Counted from the stretch's first letter, positions 1-7,799 are shown. The stretch is DNA of 7,876 nucleotides from AM-1111 sp046302135 (GCA_046302135.1 JBKCIQ010000171.1:1-7876), one strand, 5' to 3'. Notes: generated by a model not told the origin, from the letters alone. A program made the numbers and translations.

Positions 1-1
1 A

Positions 2-3000
2 ATATTAGTTTTAGATCTTAAAAAAGATACACTTCTTTACAGCAAATCTATAAAAGTCAAGCTTACTGAGTTCAACCTTTCAAAAAAAATTATTTCAATA
101 AAGCTTACAAGAATTGATCAATTAACATCAAAAGTTATAAAGTATAAAGGAGAAAATAATTTCAAATTTCAATTCATCTCAGATTACTTTCAATCAAAAG
201 ACACAGTACAGTCAAAAGAAGAAAGTAAGTTTAAACTAGAATATGGAAATCTTGTTTTAAATAATATCAATTTTGTTTTCCAAGATCGAAATGATACTAG
301 CAAAACAAGCGGAATGAATTTCTCTAACCTAGAAGTAAGAAACCTAGGCGGAGAAATTTCAAAAATTCAATTAAAAAAGGATATAATAGAATTTGATTTA
401 TCCGGATTTAAATTACATGAAAAATCAGGATTAAAAATTGAAAATTTAAATGGAAAAGTTAAAATTTCACCGGAAGAAATAAGCATCAATAATTTATTAT
501 TGGCTACCGATAAAAGTAACATCAAGGGATATTTTACCATGCAACAAAAAAGTTATGATGATTTTTCTGATTTTTTAAATAAAGTGAAATTATCAGTAGA
601 AATAAATCCAGGTTCGAAAATTCATACTGATGATCTAGCACTGTTTGTAGAACAAGCTAAAGACATGGAAAGCAATATTGCATTCTCAGGAGAAATCAAT
701 GGAATACTGAATCAGCTTAAAGGAGAAAATATTGATATTAGGATGGGAGATTACACCCAATTCCAGGGTGGATTTTTACTCTCCAATTTATCAAACACAA
801 ATAAAATGTCCTATCAACTAAAAGTTGAAAAAGTTACTAGTCACAATAAAGATCTGATTGGGTTAAAAATACCCGGCATGAGTAAAAAAGATCGCGAGGC
901 AGCTTTCTCATCTTTAACACCTTTGGGTATAATTTCATACAAAGGGAACGTTAATGGAAATCTTAATAGTGTCAAAACATCAGGGAAATTGAATACCGGC
1001 GCAGGAAATGTTGAAATTGACGTAGAAGTTTCAGAATTCGAAAAAAATCAAATGTTAACATATAGCGGGAAACTTAGATTGAACAACATAGCACTTGATA
1101 AATTATCGGGCAGAAAAGAATTAGGTGAAGTATCGGGTTCTGTTGAGTTAAACGGAAAGGGAACATCACTAAAAAACATCAACCTAAATTTTAAAGGTTC
1201 AATTGCTTCGTTCGGATACAACAAATATGATTTCAAAAACTTTGAATTCAAAGGAGACCTCAAAAACGAGAAAATTAAGGGCATATTTGAATTGAAAGAT
1301 AAACATGCCGAACTGTATATTGAAGGTTCAGCGGGATTAAATCCAAAAAAAATTGATGTAGATTTAATAGCAACAGTCAAAAAACTTGAATTCAATAAAA
1401 TCAATTTCTCCTCTAATAAAGACAGCACCAATAATCTTTCAAGTCACATGCTCGTAAAACTCTCAGGAAGTGACATAAATAATCTTTCAGGGCATGTTAA
1501 CATAGATAAAACATCCTATCAACTTAACAAGGAAAAATTTTTCCTTGATGAATTCGACCTGCTACTCAATCAGAACGAAGAAAACAAGAGTATTCAATTA
1601 ATTTCGGAGGTAGCAGATGTACACATAACAGGCAAATTTAATATCACAGACCTACCAAACAGTTTCAGACAATATTCTGAAAAATATTTTCCTACTTTAA
1701 TAAAGGAGAAAAAAATTCCTCAGGGCAAAATATTCAAAGATAATTTCAATTATTCTGTTACAATAAAGAATTTCAACCTTATCAATGGCTTAATAGTTCC
1801 TGACCTAAAAGTTTCAGATGGAACCACAATTGAAGGAAATTATACTGCTGAAAGAAGTGAATTAACTCTATCGGCTAATTCAAAAAACATAAAATACAAA
1901 GATTACAAAATCAAAGACTGGAACCTGGATGTTAAGTCTCTATCTAAAAGTATTGAAATCAATACAGGAATTAATAAATTATGGGTAAGTGATAGTTTTT
2001 ACATTTCTAAATTTGATTTTAAAAGTTCTTCTTTCGATAACAGCAGTAGCTTCAATGCTTCATGGAACAACGATGGAGCAAAAAAATACTCAGGTGACTT
2101 AACTGGAAATATCAGTTTTTTCAATTCAAAATTGGAACTAAAAATGAAAAAAATTGATGTTTGGGTTGCCGATAGTCTTTGGACACTAGCTGACTCATTA
2201 AATTCAATTGTTGCAGATACTTCAGGAAATATTTCGATTAATGGTTTAAATTTAATAGACGGAAATCAATCTATTGGTTTAAATGGGAAATTATCGAATG
2301 ATGTGGATGATGAATTAGTTGTTGAAATAAAAAATTTCGAGATGAGCCAGATAAATCCACTAATTCAGGCTGCACTTTTAAAAATTGAAGGTAGATTTTC
2401 AGGAAAAGCAAAAATCGCTAAATCTGACGGAAAAGTTATTCTTTCATCAGATTTTAGCTTTGAAAATTTCCTTGTAAACGAGAGAAAAATTGGAAACGGA
2501 AGAATCAATTCAATTTATGATCCAAAGAATGAAAAACTGTCTGTTGATGGATATTTTTCGAAGGGAAATGTTATTAATGGAAAACCTTTTAACAACATCG
2601 AATTTAATGGCTACTACTTCCCAGCGAAAAAAGAGGACAATATTGATATTTCTGCTAAAATGAATGCTTTCGATATTACAATAATTCAACCTTACCTTAC
2701 AGGCATTATTACATTAGCACCTAATAGAGGTGGCGCTGTAGACGGAACTTGTGCAATAAAAGGAACTTTGGATAAACCTTTAATTACGGGAAGACTTAAT
2801 TTGATGAATGTAAAAGGTGTAAAGATAGATTACTTAAACACGTATTATAACGTTACCGGTGTAATAAATATTTACGAGAACAGAATATTACTAGGTGACG
2901 AAAATCCTCCAAGCGGAAGTGTACCGGATCCAATTCATTTATGGGACAAAGACGGACACGAGGCGACTGTTTGGGGAAATATTTTTCATGATAATTTTAA

Positions 3001-4279
3001 AATTATTAAAATTGATTTTGACGTAAATGCCAATAATTTTTTGGCTATGAATACCACAGCGAAGAATAATCCGGATTATTTTGGGAAAGCATATATTACC
3101 GGTTCAGTCGGAATGTATGGCAATGCTGATTACATGAACATGGAAATAAACATTAAAACGGAAAAAAATACTGAATTCAACATACCACTGTCAGGCCCCG
3201 CTACTGCCGAGGAAAATGATTTTATTGTATTTATAAACAAGGATACAACAAAAAAGATTAAAAGTGATTACAACAAGTCCTTATCAGGGATCAATCTTGA
3301 TTTGAATTTAGAAGCTACTCCGAATGCAACGGTGAAAATGATCTTTGATAGTAAGAGCGGTGATGTAATATCGGCACGCGGAAATGGTAATATTAAACTT
3401 TCAATAAATACAAATGGCAAATTTGAAATGTATGGGCTTTACACTTTGGCGGGAGGAGACTATATGTTTTCACTTGAAAATGTTATTTCGAAAAAATTTG
3501 AAATAATATCAGGTAGCACAATCAAATGGGCCGGCGATCCATTTAATGCAGACATCAATATTACCGCAGGATACAACCAAAATTCAAGTCTAACGCCATT
3601 TTTCCCAAGCGACTCTACAGGAATGTATTCCAAACCTGTAAAAGCAAGCGTCTTGCTAAAAATGAAAGATAAGCTTATGACACCTGATATTTCGTTTGGA
3701 ATAAGTCTGCCAACCGTTGATGAAACTACCAGACAAACAGTATTGGGTTATATCAATAATGATCAGGAAATGAACAGACAGGTCTTTTCACTGTTGTTAT
3801 TAAAAAGCTTTGTAACACCCCTTCAACTTGCGAACCAAGGAGTTGGTTTGGGTGCAGGCTCAACAGCATCAAGAACATCTTCTGAAATGCTAAGTAATCA
3901 ACTTTCTAATTGGCTTTCACAATTAAGTACGGGTGTTGACATTTCCGTTAATATTACTCCTGAACAAATGGATGTGGCGCTAAGTAAACAACTATTTAAC
4001 GATAGGTTAAGCATTGATGGTAACGTTGGAGTAAACAATGCCGCAGGACAAAAAACATCCAATATGATTGGAGACATACAGGTAGATTATAAAGTTTATC
4101 CTGATGGAAAGCTCCGTCTCAAAGGATTTAATAAATCTAATGACAACACACAAATTTCAACATTGGGTGGACCATTTACTCAGGGTATGGGAATATATTA
4201 CAAAGAAGAGTTCAATACCATCAACGATTTGTATGATAAATATCTTGGTTGGTTGAAAAAGAAAAAGAAAACTGATTAA
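2..4279 (+). CDS. tamB: TamB-family translocation/assembly module protein, 5' end outside window
   Basis: A single open frame runs from base 2 to the TAA at 4277-4279, giving 1425 visible residues. The ATG at 314 is not the likely start, because the 104 codons before it are open and TamB-like: residues 9-13 read DTLLY, followed by alternating polar and hydrophobic strands, as seen just after the membrane anchor in Bacteroidota TamB. Roughly the first hundred residues, including the inner-membrane helix, are probably missing. The body is long beta-strand repeats rich in Asn, Lys, Ser and Ile, as in AsmA/TamB beta-taco proteins. The C-terminal TamB (DUF490) domain spans about residues 900-1410, with IKGTLDKPLITGRLNL (about nt 2757-2804), GGDYMFSLENV (about 3450-3482), PDISFGISLP (about 3683-3712), LSNQLSNWLSQ (about 3890-3922) and DGKLRLKGFNKSN (about 4103-4141). 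The family is known to span the periplasm and help outer-membrane assembly or phospholipid transport. The protein ends in a lysine-rich tail. The family call is secure; the substrate is not visible in the sequence. Confidence 0.93.
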   Translation: MLVLDLKKDTLLYSKSIKVKLTEFNLSKKIISIKLTRIDQLTSKVIKYKGENNFKFQFISDYFQSKDTVQSKEESKFKLEYGNLVLNNINFVFQDRNDTSKTSGMNFSNLEVRNLGGEISKIQLKKDIIEFDLSGFKLHEKSGLKIENLNGKVKISPEEISINNLLLATDKSNIKGYFTMQQKSYDDFSDFLNKVKLSVEINPGSKIHTDDLALFVEQAKDMESNIAFSGEINGILNQLKGENIDIRMGDYTQFQGGFLLSNLSNTNKMSYQLKVEKVTSHNKDLIGLKIPGMSKKDREAAFSSLTPLGIISYKGNVNGNLNSVKTSGKLNTGAGNVEIDVEVSEFEKNQMLTYSGKLRLNNIALDKLSGRKELGEVSGSVELNGKGTSLKNINLNFKGSIASFGYNKYDFKNFEFKGDLKNEKIKGIFELKDKHAELYIEGSAGLNPKKIDVDLIATVKKLEFNKINFSSNKDSTNNLSSHMLVKLSGSDINNLSGHVNIDKTSYQLNKEKFFLDEFDLLLNQNEENKSIQLISEVADVHITGKFNITDLPNSFRQYSEKYFPTLIKEKKIPQGKIFKDNFNYSVTIKNFNLINGLIVPDLKVSDGTTIEGNYTAERSELTLSANSKNIKYKDYKIKDWNLDVKSLSKSIEINTGINKLWVSDSFYISKFDFKSSSFDNSSSFNASWNNDGAKKYSGDLTGNISFFNSKLELKMKKIDVWVADSLWTLADSLNSIVADTSGNISINGLNLIDGNQSIGLNGKLSNDVDDELVVEIKNFEMSQINPLIQAALLKIEGRFSGKAKIAKSDGKVILSSDFSFENFLVNERKIGNGRINSIYDPKNEKLSVDGYFSKGNVINGKPFNNIEFNGYYFPAKKEDNIDISAKMNAFDITIIQPYLTGIITLAPNRGGAVDGTCAIKGTLDKPLITGRLNLMNVKGVKIDYLNTYYNVTGVINIYENRILLGDENPPSGSVPDPIHLWDKDGHEATVWGNIFHDNFKIIKIDFDVNANNFLAMNTTAKNNPDYFGKAYITGSVGMYGNADYMNMEINIKTEKNTEFNIPLSGPATAEENDFIVFINKDTTKKIKSDYNKSLSGINLDLNLEATPNATVKMIFDSKSGDVISARGNGNIKLSINTNGKFEMYGLYTLAGGDYMFSLENVISKKFEIISGSTIKWAGDPFNADINITAGYNQNSSLTPFFPSDSTGMYSKPVKASVLLKMKDKLMTPDISFGISLPTVDETTRQTVLGYINNDQEMNRQVFSLLLLKSFVTPLQLANQGVGLGAGSTASRTSSEMLSNQLSNWLSQLSTGVDISVNITPEQMDVALSKQLFNDRLSIDGNVGVNNAAGQKTSNMIGDIQVDYKVYPDGKLRLKGFNKSNDNTQISTLGGPFTQGMGIYYKEEFNTINDLYDKYLGWLKKKKKTD
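1528..1547. repeat. Perfect 20-bp palindrome inside tamB
   Basis: The ten bases CAAGGAAAAA (1528-1537) are followed directly by their exact reverse complement, with no loop, and symmetry breaks on both sides. It lies in tamB coding sequence and encodes Asn-Lys-Glu-Lys-Phe-Phe-Leu-Asp across the site. The central A5T5 block is easy to get in AT-rich DNA, but the outer CAAGG/CCTTG arms are less expected. No function is assigned; it could be chance, a cruciform-forming site or a protein-binding site. Confidence 0.5.
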
Positions 4280-4288
4280 AAAAAGATT

Positions 4289-4978
4289 ATGAAAACTAAA
4301 TCAGAGAAAAATTTTTACTACTTAATTTCAATTCTGCTAATAACATTTGGGCTAGCTAAGTCACAGGATAAAATAAGTTCAATGAAGAAAGATTCATTAC
4401 CTGAATATATTCAATTCTCAGGTGTAATTTTAAGCAGTAATGATAGTTTAAAACCTATTCCACTAACAAGTGTAATTATCAAAGGAACAAAGAGAGGCGC
4501 AATTTCAGATTATTTTGGCTTTTTTACTTTGGTGGCTCAACCGGGCGACGTTATACAGTTTGTTTCATTGGGTTATAAAGAAGCTCAGTATAAAATTCCA
4601 GATACCTTAAGATCAATTTCTTATTCCATAATCCAGACGCTTTTTAAAGATACTTTTAACCTGAATGAAGTAACAATATATCCTTGGCCAACGAAGGAAG
4701 AATTCAAACGAGAATTTTTAAATTTAAAATTACCTGAAGATGATTATATCAGAGCAGAAAAAAATATGCAGGCTGAGGAGATGCGTGTACTAATGAAAGG
4801 ATTGAGCAATGACCCTAATATTTCATATAAATATTTACAGAATTACCAGCAGACCAAATTGTACAACACAGGACAGATGCCCGTTAGCAACCTTTTGAAT
4901 CCTATTGCATGGGCAAAATTCATCCAAAATTGGAAATCAGGTGTATACAGCAACAAAAAGAAAACAAATAAAAATTAG
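4289..4978 (+). CDS. Secreted protein with carboxypeptidase-regulatory-like domain
   Basis: This 229-residue protein starts 9 nt after the tamB stop, so it is probably in the same transcript. Residues 1-25 look like a signal peptide: a basic Lys-rich start, a hydrophobic core (YYLISILLITFGL) and an Ala-Lys-Ser cleavage site before Gln26. No lipobox cysteine is visible. Residues about 42-104 form a carboxypeptidase-regulatory-like beta-sandwich (FSGVILSS, then PLTSVIIKGTKRGAISDYFGFFTL, then QPGDVIQFVSLGYK), the same fold found at the N terminus of SusC-type receptors. There is no TonB plug or beta-barrel, and the protein is far too short for a receptor. The rest (about 120-229) holds a charged helical stretch (KEEFKREFLNL) and an NPIAWAKFIQNWKSG segment, ending in a Lys/Asn-rich tail. 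Small stand-alone proteins of this kind are common in Bacteroidota and mostly uncharacterised. It probably acts in the periplasm or at the outer membrane. No enzymatic motif is seen; the function is unknown. Confidence 0.85.
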   Translation: MKTKSEKNFYYLISILLITFGLAKSQDKISSMKKDSLPEYIQFSGVILSSNDSLKPIPLTSVIIKGTKRGAISDYFGFFTLVAQPGDVIQFVSLGYKEAQYKIPDTLRSISYSIIQTLFKDTFNLNEVTIYPWPTKEEFKREFLNLKLPEDDYIRAEKNMQAEEMRVLMKGLSNDPNISYKYLQNYQQTKLYNTGQMPVSNLLNPIAWAKFIQNWKSGVYSNKKKTNKN

Positions 4979-5023
4979 AACTAAGAATAAGTTATAATAG
5001 AAAAACTAAAGTTGCGAGTAAAT

Positions 5024-5815
5024 TTAAACAATTGGTATTGATCTTTTACTAAGCGCGGCTTCAACAAAATCAAACGTAGAAAGTAATTCAGTTTTACCGT
5101 CAGAGATTGCAACATTATGTTCGAAATGTGCTGAAGGCTTTTTGTCAGCCGTTACTATAGTCCATTCATCATTCAAAGTGCGTACGTTCCTAGTTCCGAG
5201 ATTTATCATTGGTTCAATAGCGAGTACCATCCCGTTCTTAATTTTTTTACCGCTGCCACGGCTTCCATAATTGGGAACATCAGGTTTCTCATGCAAATTT
5301 TTTCCCAATCCATGACCTACCAGCTCACGCACCACTCCATAACCATACTGCTCAGCATGCTGTTGAACCGCGTAACTAATATCACCTATATGTGCATTCA
5401 ATTTACACTGTGCAACACCAAGGTCAAGACATTCTTTGGTAACCTTTACCAACTGCCTGATCTCATCACCAACATTTCCTATTATAAAGGTATAAGCATG
5501 ATCACCATGAAAACCATTCAATTTTACTCCGCAGTCCACACTAACAACATCACCGCTTTTAATAATTGTTTTATTTGGTATACCATGGACAACAGCTTCA
5601 TTCATACTAATACATAAAGTGGCAGGAAATCCACCGTATCCTTTGAAAGCAGGAATTCCTCCATTGTCCCTGATGTATTCTTCTGCGAGCTTATCAAGCT
5701 TAATTAACTCGATTCCTTCATCTATAAACTCAGCAATTACTCCAAGCGTTCTAGAAACCATTTGAGATGCAGATCTGCAATATTCAATTTCCTCTATCGT
5801 TTTTAAATAAATCAT
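5024..5815 (-). CDS. map: Methionine aminopeptidase, type I
   Basis: This 263-residue cytoplasmic enzyme removes the initiator methionine from nascent proteins with a small second residue. The length matches the roughly 264 residues of the E. coli enzyme. All five metal ligands of the pita-bread fold are present: Asp94 (SVDCG), Asp105 (FHGDHA), His168 (GHGLG), Glu201 (IEPM) and Glu232 (FEHN). The substrate-site histidines are His77 (VVHGIP) and His175 (LHEKP). There is no N-terminal extension or zinc-finger linker, and no insert of the type II enzyme. The ATG overlaps the stop of the HAD gene upstream as ATGA, which supports this start and suggests translational coupling. It is the last gene of the proS-HAD-map operon and converges on the secreted-protein gene 45 bp away. 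All key residues are intact, so it is expected to be active. Confidence 0.97.
   Translation of the reverse strand: MIYLKTIEEIEYCRSASQMVSRTLGVIAEFIDEGIELIKLDKLAEEYIRDNGGIPAFKGYGGFPATLCISMNEAVVHGIPNKTIIKSGDVVSVDCGVKLNGFHGDHAYTFIIGNVGDEIRQLVKVTKECLDLGVAQCKLNAHIGDISYAVQQHAEQYGYGVVRELVGHGLGKNLHEKPDVPNYGSRGSGKKIKNGMVLAIEPMINLGTRNVRTLNDEWTIVTADKKPSAHFEHNVAISDGKTELLSTFDFVEAALSKRSIPIV
5812..5815 (-). promoter_or_regulatory. ATGA stop/start overlap coupling HAD gene to map
   Basis: Read on the minus strand, these four bases are ATGA: the ATG of map and the TGA of the HAD gene share TG plus the final A. No strong Shine-Dalgarno sequence is visible ahead of it. Termination-reinitiation is the usual inference for such overlaps, so map translation may depend on translation of the HAD gene. 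Confidence 0.8.
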
Positions 5816-6270
5816 CTACCAAATAATTTTTTAAAAAATGAACCTTCCTTTTTCGTGTAGTTACGATGTGCCTCTTCATTGATTAACTGATGATGAAAGT
5901 CTCCACTTTCCGGATGCAACATCTGCCACACTTTATCCCAACCATGAAATCCACCAACATTTCTGTCGTCAATAAAAATATCAGCATTAATCTTTCTACT
6001 CATTGATAATTCAAACTGTTCCTCAGGATAGTTTTTATTTACCGCATAAAACTCTACTCCATTCTGACGACAATATTCTACCGCTTCATTTAATAAATCA
6101 CCATCACGATAGGTCCATAAAATCAATTTATGACCTTTTTTCTGTAGAGCCTTTAACGTAGCGAAGGCAAAAAGCATTTCCTTACCGATACGAGGATAGT
6201 CGTGCTCTACAATGGTGCCGTCAAAATCAACAGCAATAACCTTTGAGTTTTCTGAAATAAATTCTTGCAT
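5812..6270 (-). CDS. Small HAD-superfamily phosphatase, BT0820-like
   Basis: This 152-residue protein carries the haloacid dehalogenase motifs. Motif I is VDFDGTIV, with nucleophile Asp15 and acid/base Asp17. Motif II is ILWTYR, with Thr53. A lysine suited to motif III is Lys93 (SRKINADIF), and motif IV is IDDRN (Asp101, Asp102). Motif I to IV covers less than 90 residues with no room for a large cap domain, so it is a capless or minimal HAD. The layout and the GGFHGWDKVWQML segment resemble the BT0820-type phosphatases of Bacteroidota. It most likely hydrolyses a phosphate ester in the cytoplasm; the substrate is not deducible. The C terminus (SFFKKLFGR) is basic and aromatic, which may be an amphipathic tail. 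It starts 5 nt after the proS stop and overlaps map by 4 nt, so it is firmly inside that operon. All catalytic residues are present. Confidence 0.87.
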   Translation of the reverse strand: MQEFISENSKVIAVDFDGTIVEHDYPRIGKEMLFAFATLKALQKKGHKLILWTYRDGDLLNEAVEYCRQNGVEFYAVNKNYPEEQFELSMSRKINADIFIDDRNVGGFHGWDKVWQMLHPESGDFHHQLINEEAHRNYTKKEGSFFKKLFGR

Positions 6271-6275
6271 TATTT

Positions 6276-7754
6276 TTAATGTGCTCTAGCGAATAAAACG
6301 CGTTGATTACTTGGTTTTCCGGTAAGAATACATCTACCCTCTTCCTGCTTATTATTTAACGGAATGCAACGAATAGTTGCCTTTGTTTCATTTTTTATTT
6401 TCTCCTCTGTTTCTGGTGTACCATCCCAATGAGCTGAAATAAACCCACCTTTTTCATCCAGTATTTTTCCGAAGGTTTCAAAATCATCCGCAATGGTTGT
6501 CATTTTTGATGTTCTGTCAAATGCAGTTTCAAAAAGATTTTTTTGAATTAATTCCATTAATTGATTCACTCTCTCTGTAACATTTTCCAAGGTAACAATT
6601 TCTTTAGTTAATGTATCTCTCCTTGCTATCTCTACAGTGTTATTTTGCAAATCACGTTCACCGATAGCGATCCTTACAGGAACGCCCTTGACTTCATACT
6701 CCGCAAATTTATGTCCTGGCCTGAATTTATCATCATCGTCATATTTAACCGTTAGTCCTTTTTCCTCCAATTCTTTTTTAATCTTTTGTGCAATAACAGA
6801 AATTTGTTTAAGCCCTTCTTCACCCTTGTAAATAGGAACTATTACAGCATGAATCGGAGCTAATTTAGGAGGCAAAACAAGACCTTTATCATCAGAGTGA
6901 GACATAATTAAGGCACCCATCAATCTTGTAGACACACCCCATGAAGTCGCCCAAACATAATCCATACTACCTTCCTTGTTTGCAAACTTCACATCAAAAG
7001 CTTTTGCAAAATTCTGACCAAGGAAATGTGAAGTACCCGCCTGCAATGCTTTACCATCTTGAAGCATAGCTTCTATGCAATAAGTATCTAATGCTCCCGC
7101 GAAACGTTCATTTGGTGTTTTGACACCTTTAACAACCGGGACAGACATAAAATTCTCAGCAAAATGAGCGTATACATTCAACATTTTCTTTGTTTCCTCA
7201 ATCGCTTCTTCTGCAGTTGCGTGTGCTGTATGACCTTCCTGCCACAAAAACTCTGCAGTTCTCAAAAATAGTTTCGTCCTCATTTCCCACCTCACAACAT
7301 TTGCCCATTGATTGATAAGTAACGGCAAATCGCGATAGGATTGAATCCAATTTTTATAAGTGTTCCAAATAATTGTTTCAGAGGTAGGACGAATGATTAG
7401 CTCTTCAGACAGCTTTGACTCAGGATCAACCAACAAAGTGCCTTTTTTTTCAGGGTCTACCTTTAATCTATAATGAGTTACAACAGCACATTCCTTGGCA
7501 AATCCTTCAGCATGACCTTCTTCCTTTTCTAAAAAACTTTTAGGGATAAATAACGGGAAATATGCGTTGACATGTCCTGTAGCTTTAAACATATCATCAA
7601 GCGCTCGTTGCATTTTCTCCCAAATTGCATACCCATAAGGTTTGATAACCATACAACCTTTAACAGCTGAATGTTCTGCAAGACCTGCATGAGCAACAAT
7701 ATCTTGGTACCATTGATTGATATCTTTTTCTCTCGGAGTTATTACCTTACTCAT
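6276..7754 (-). CDS. proS: Prolyl-tRNA synthetase, archaeal/eukaryotic type (ProS type 3)
   Basis: This 492-residue class II aminoacyl-tRNA synthetase charges tRNA-Pro in the cytoplasm. Its length fits the short archaeal/eukaryotic type and it lacks the editing insertion of the bacterial type. Motif 1 lies at about 35-71 (MVIKPYGYAIWEKMQ to YFPLFIP). The proline-pocket loop is RPTSE (122-126). Motif 2 lies at about 152-178 (VVRWEMRTKLFLRTAEFLWQEGHTAH), and motif 3 at about 273-298, with Arg277 in GVSTRLMGALIM. An anticodon-binding domain covers about 300-402 (from APIHAVIVPI), and the ProRS C-terminal domain about 420-492. Two features are odd. The zinc-site cysteines usual in the T. thermophilus enzyme are mostly absent: only Cys463 and Cys475 remain, with CILTGKPS where CxxCGxPS is expected. 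The last residue is also His, where this type normally ends in Tyr. The ATG at 7752-7754 sits about 10 nt after the predicted transcription start. It is the first gene of the operon. Confidence 0.98.
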   Translation of the reverse strand: MSKVITPREKDINQWYQDIVAHAGLAEHSAVKGCMVIKPYGYAIWEKMQRALDDMFKATGHVNAYFPLFIPKSFLEKEEGHAEGFAKECAVVTHYRLKVDPEKKGTLLVDPESKLSEELIIRPTSETIIWNTYKNWIQSYRDLPLLINQWANVVRWEMRTKLFLRTAEFLWQEGHTAHATAEEAIEETKKMLNVYAHFAENFMSVPVVKGVKTPNERFAGALDTYCIEAMLQDGKALQAGTSHFLGQNFAKAFDVKFANKEGSMDYVWATSWGVSTRLMGALIMSHSDDKGLVLPPKLAPIHAVIVPIYKGEEGLKQISVIAQKIKKELEEKGLTVKYDDDDKFRPGHKFAEYEVKGVPVRIAIGERDLQNNTVEIARRDTLTKEIVTLENVTERVNQLMELIQKNLFETAFDRTSKMTTIADDFETFGKILDEKGGFISAHWDGTPETEEKIKNETKATIRCIPLNNKQEEGRCILTGKPSNQRVLFARAH

Positions 7755-7770
7755 ATTAACTTATAATGTA

Positions 7771-7799
7771 CAAAAATACAATTTTTAACCGTATCCAAA
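7771..7799 (-). promoter_or_regulatory. Bacteroidota-type promoter for the proS-HAD-map operon
   Basis: On the minus strand, TATTTTTG (7778-7771) matches the -7 consensus TAnnTTTG exactly. A TTTG (7799-7796) lies 17 nt upstream as the -33 element. This is the arrangement recognised by the primary sigma factor of Bacteroidota. Transcription would begin near 7765, leaving a leader of only about 10 nt before the proS ATG. That leaves no room for a riboswitch or T-box. AT-rich DNA gives chance matches, so the call rests on the position directly ahead of the first gene. Confidence 0.6.

Noticed and set aside
1048..1431. Minus-strand open frame of 127 codons inside tamB
   Set aside because: It lies wholly within the tamB coding frame, and its translation is Leu/Ser/Phe-rich antisense of Lys/Asn-rich sequence with no recognisable domain.
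1429..1492. Two near-identical AATAATCTTTCA stretches about 48 bp apart in tamB
   Set aside because: They encode recurring NNLS turns between beta-strands. This fits the repetitive beta-strand design of TamB and there is no longer direct repeat around them.
4280..4288. Possible terminator or separate promoter between tamB and the secreted-protein gene
   Set aside because: The gap is 9 bases, mostly A, with no hairpin, and no TAnnTTTG box was seen in the end of tamB.
4289..4978. Truncated SusC/TonB-dependent receptor
   Set aside because: The regulatory-like domain resembles the SusC N terminus, but the gene has a natural stop, a distinct C-terminal region and no plug or barrel remnant after it, so it is a complete small protein.
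5291..5617. Plus-strand open frame of 108 codons inside map
   Set aside because: It is antisense to the metal-binding core of a well-supported methionine aminopeptidase and shows no domain or upstream signal.
6637..6831. Plus-strand open frame of 64 codons inside proS
   Set aside because: It is antisense to the anticodon-binding domain of proS and its low-complexity Ser/Leu/Pro composition is typical of a shadow frame.
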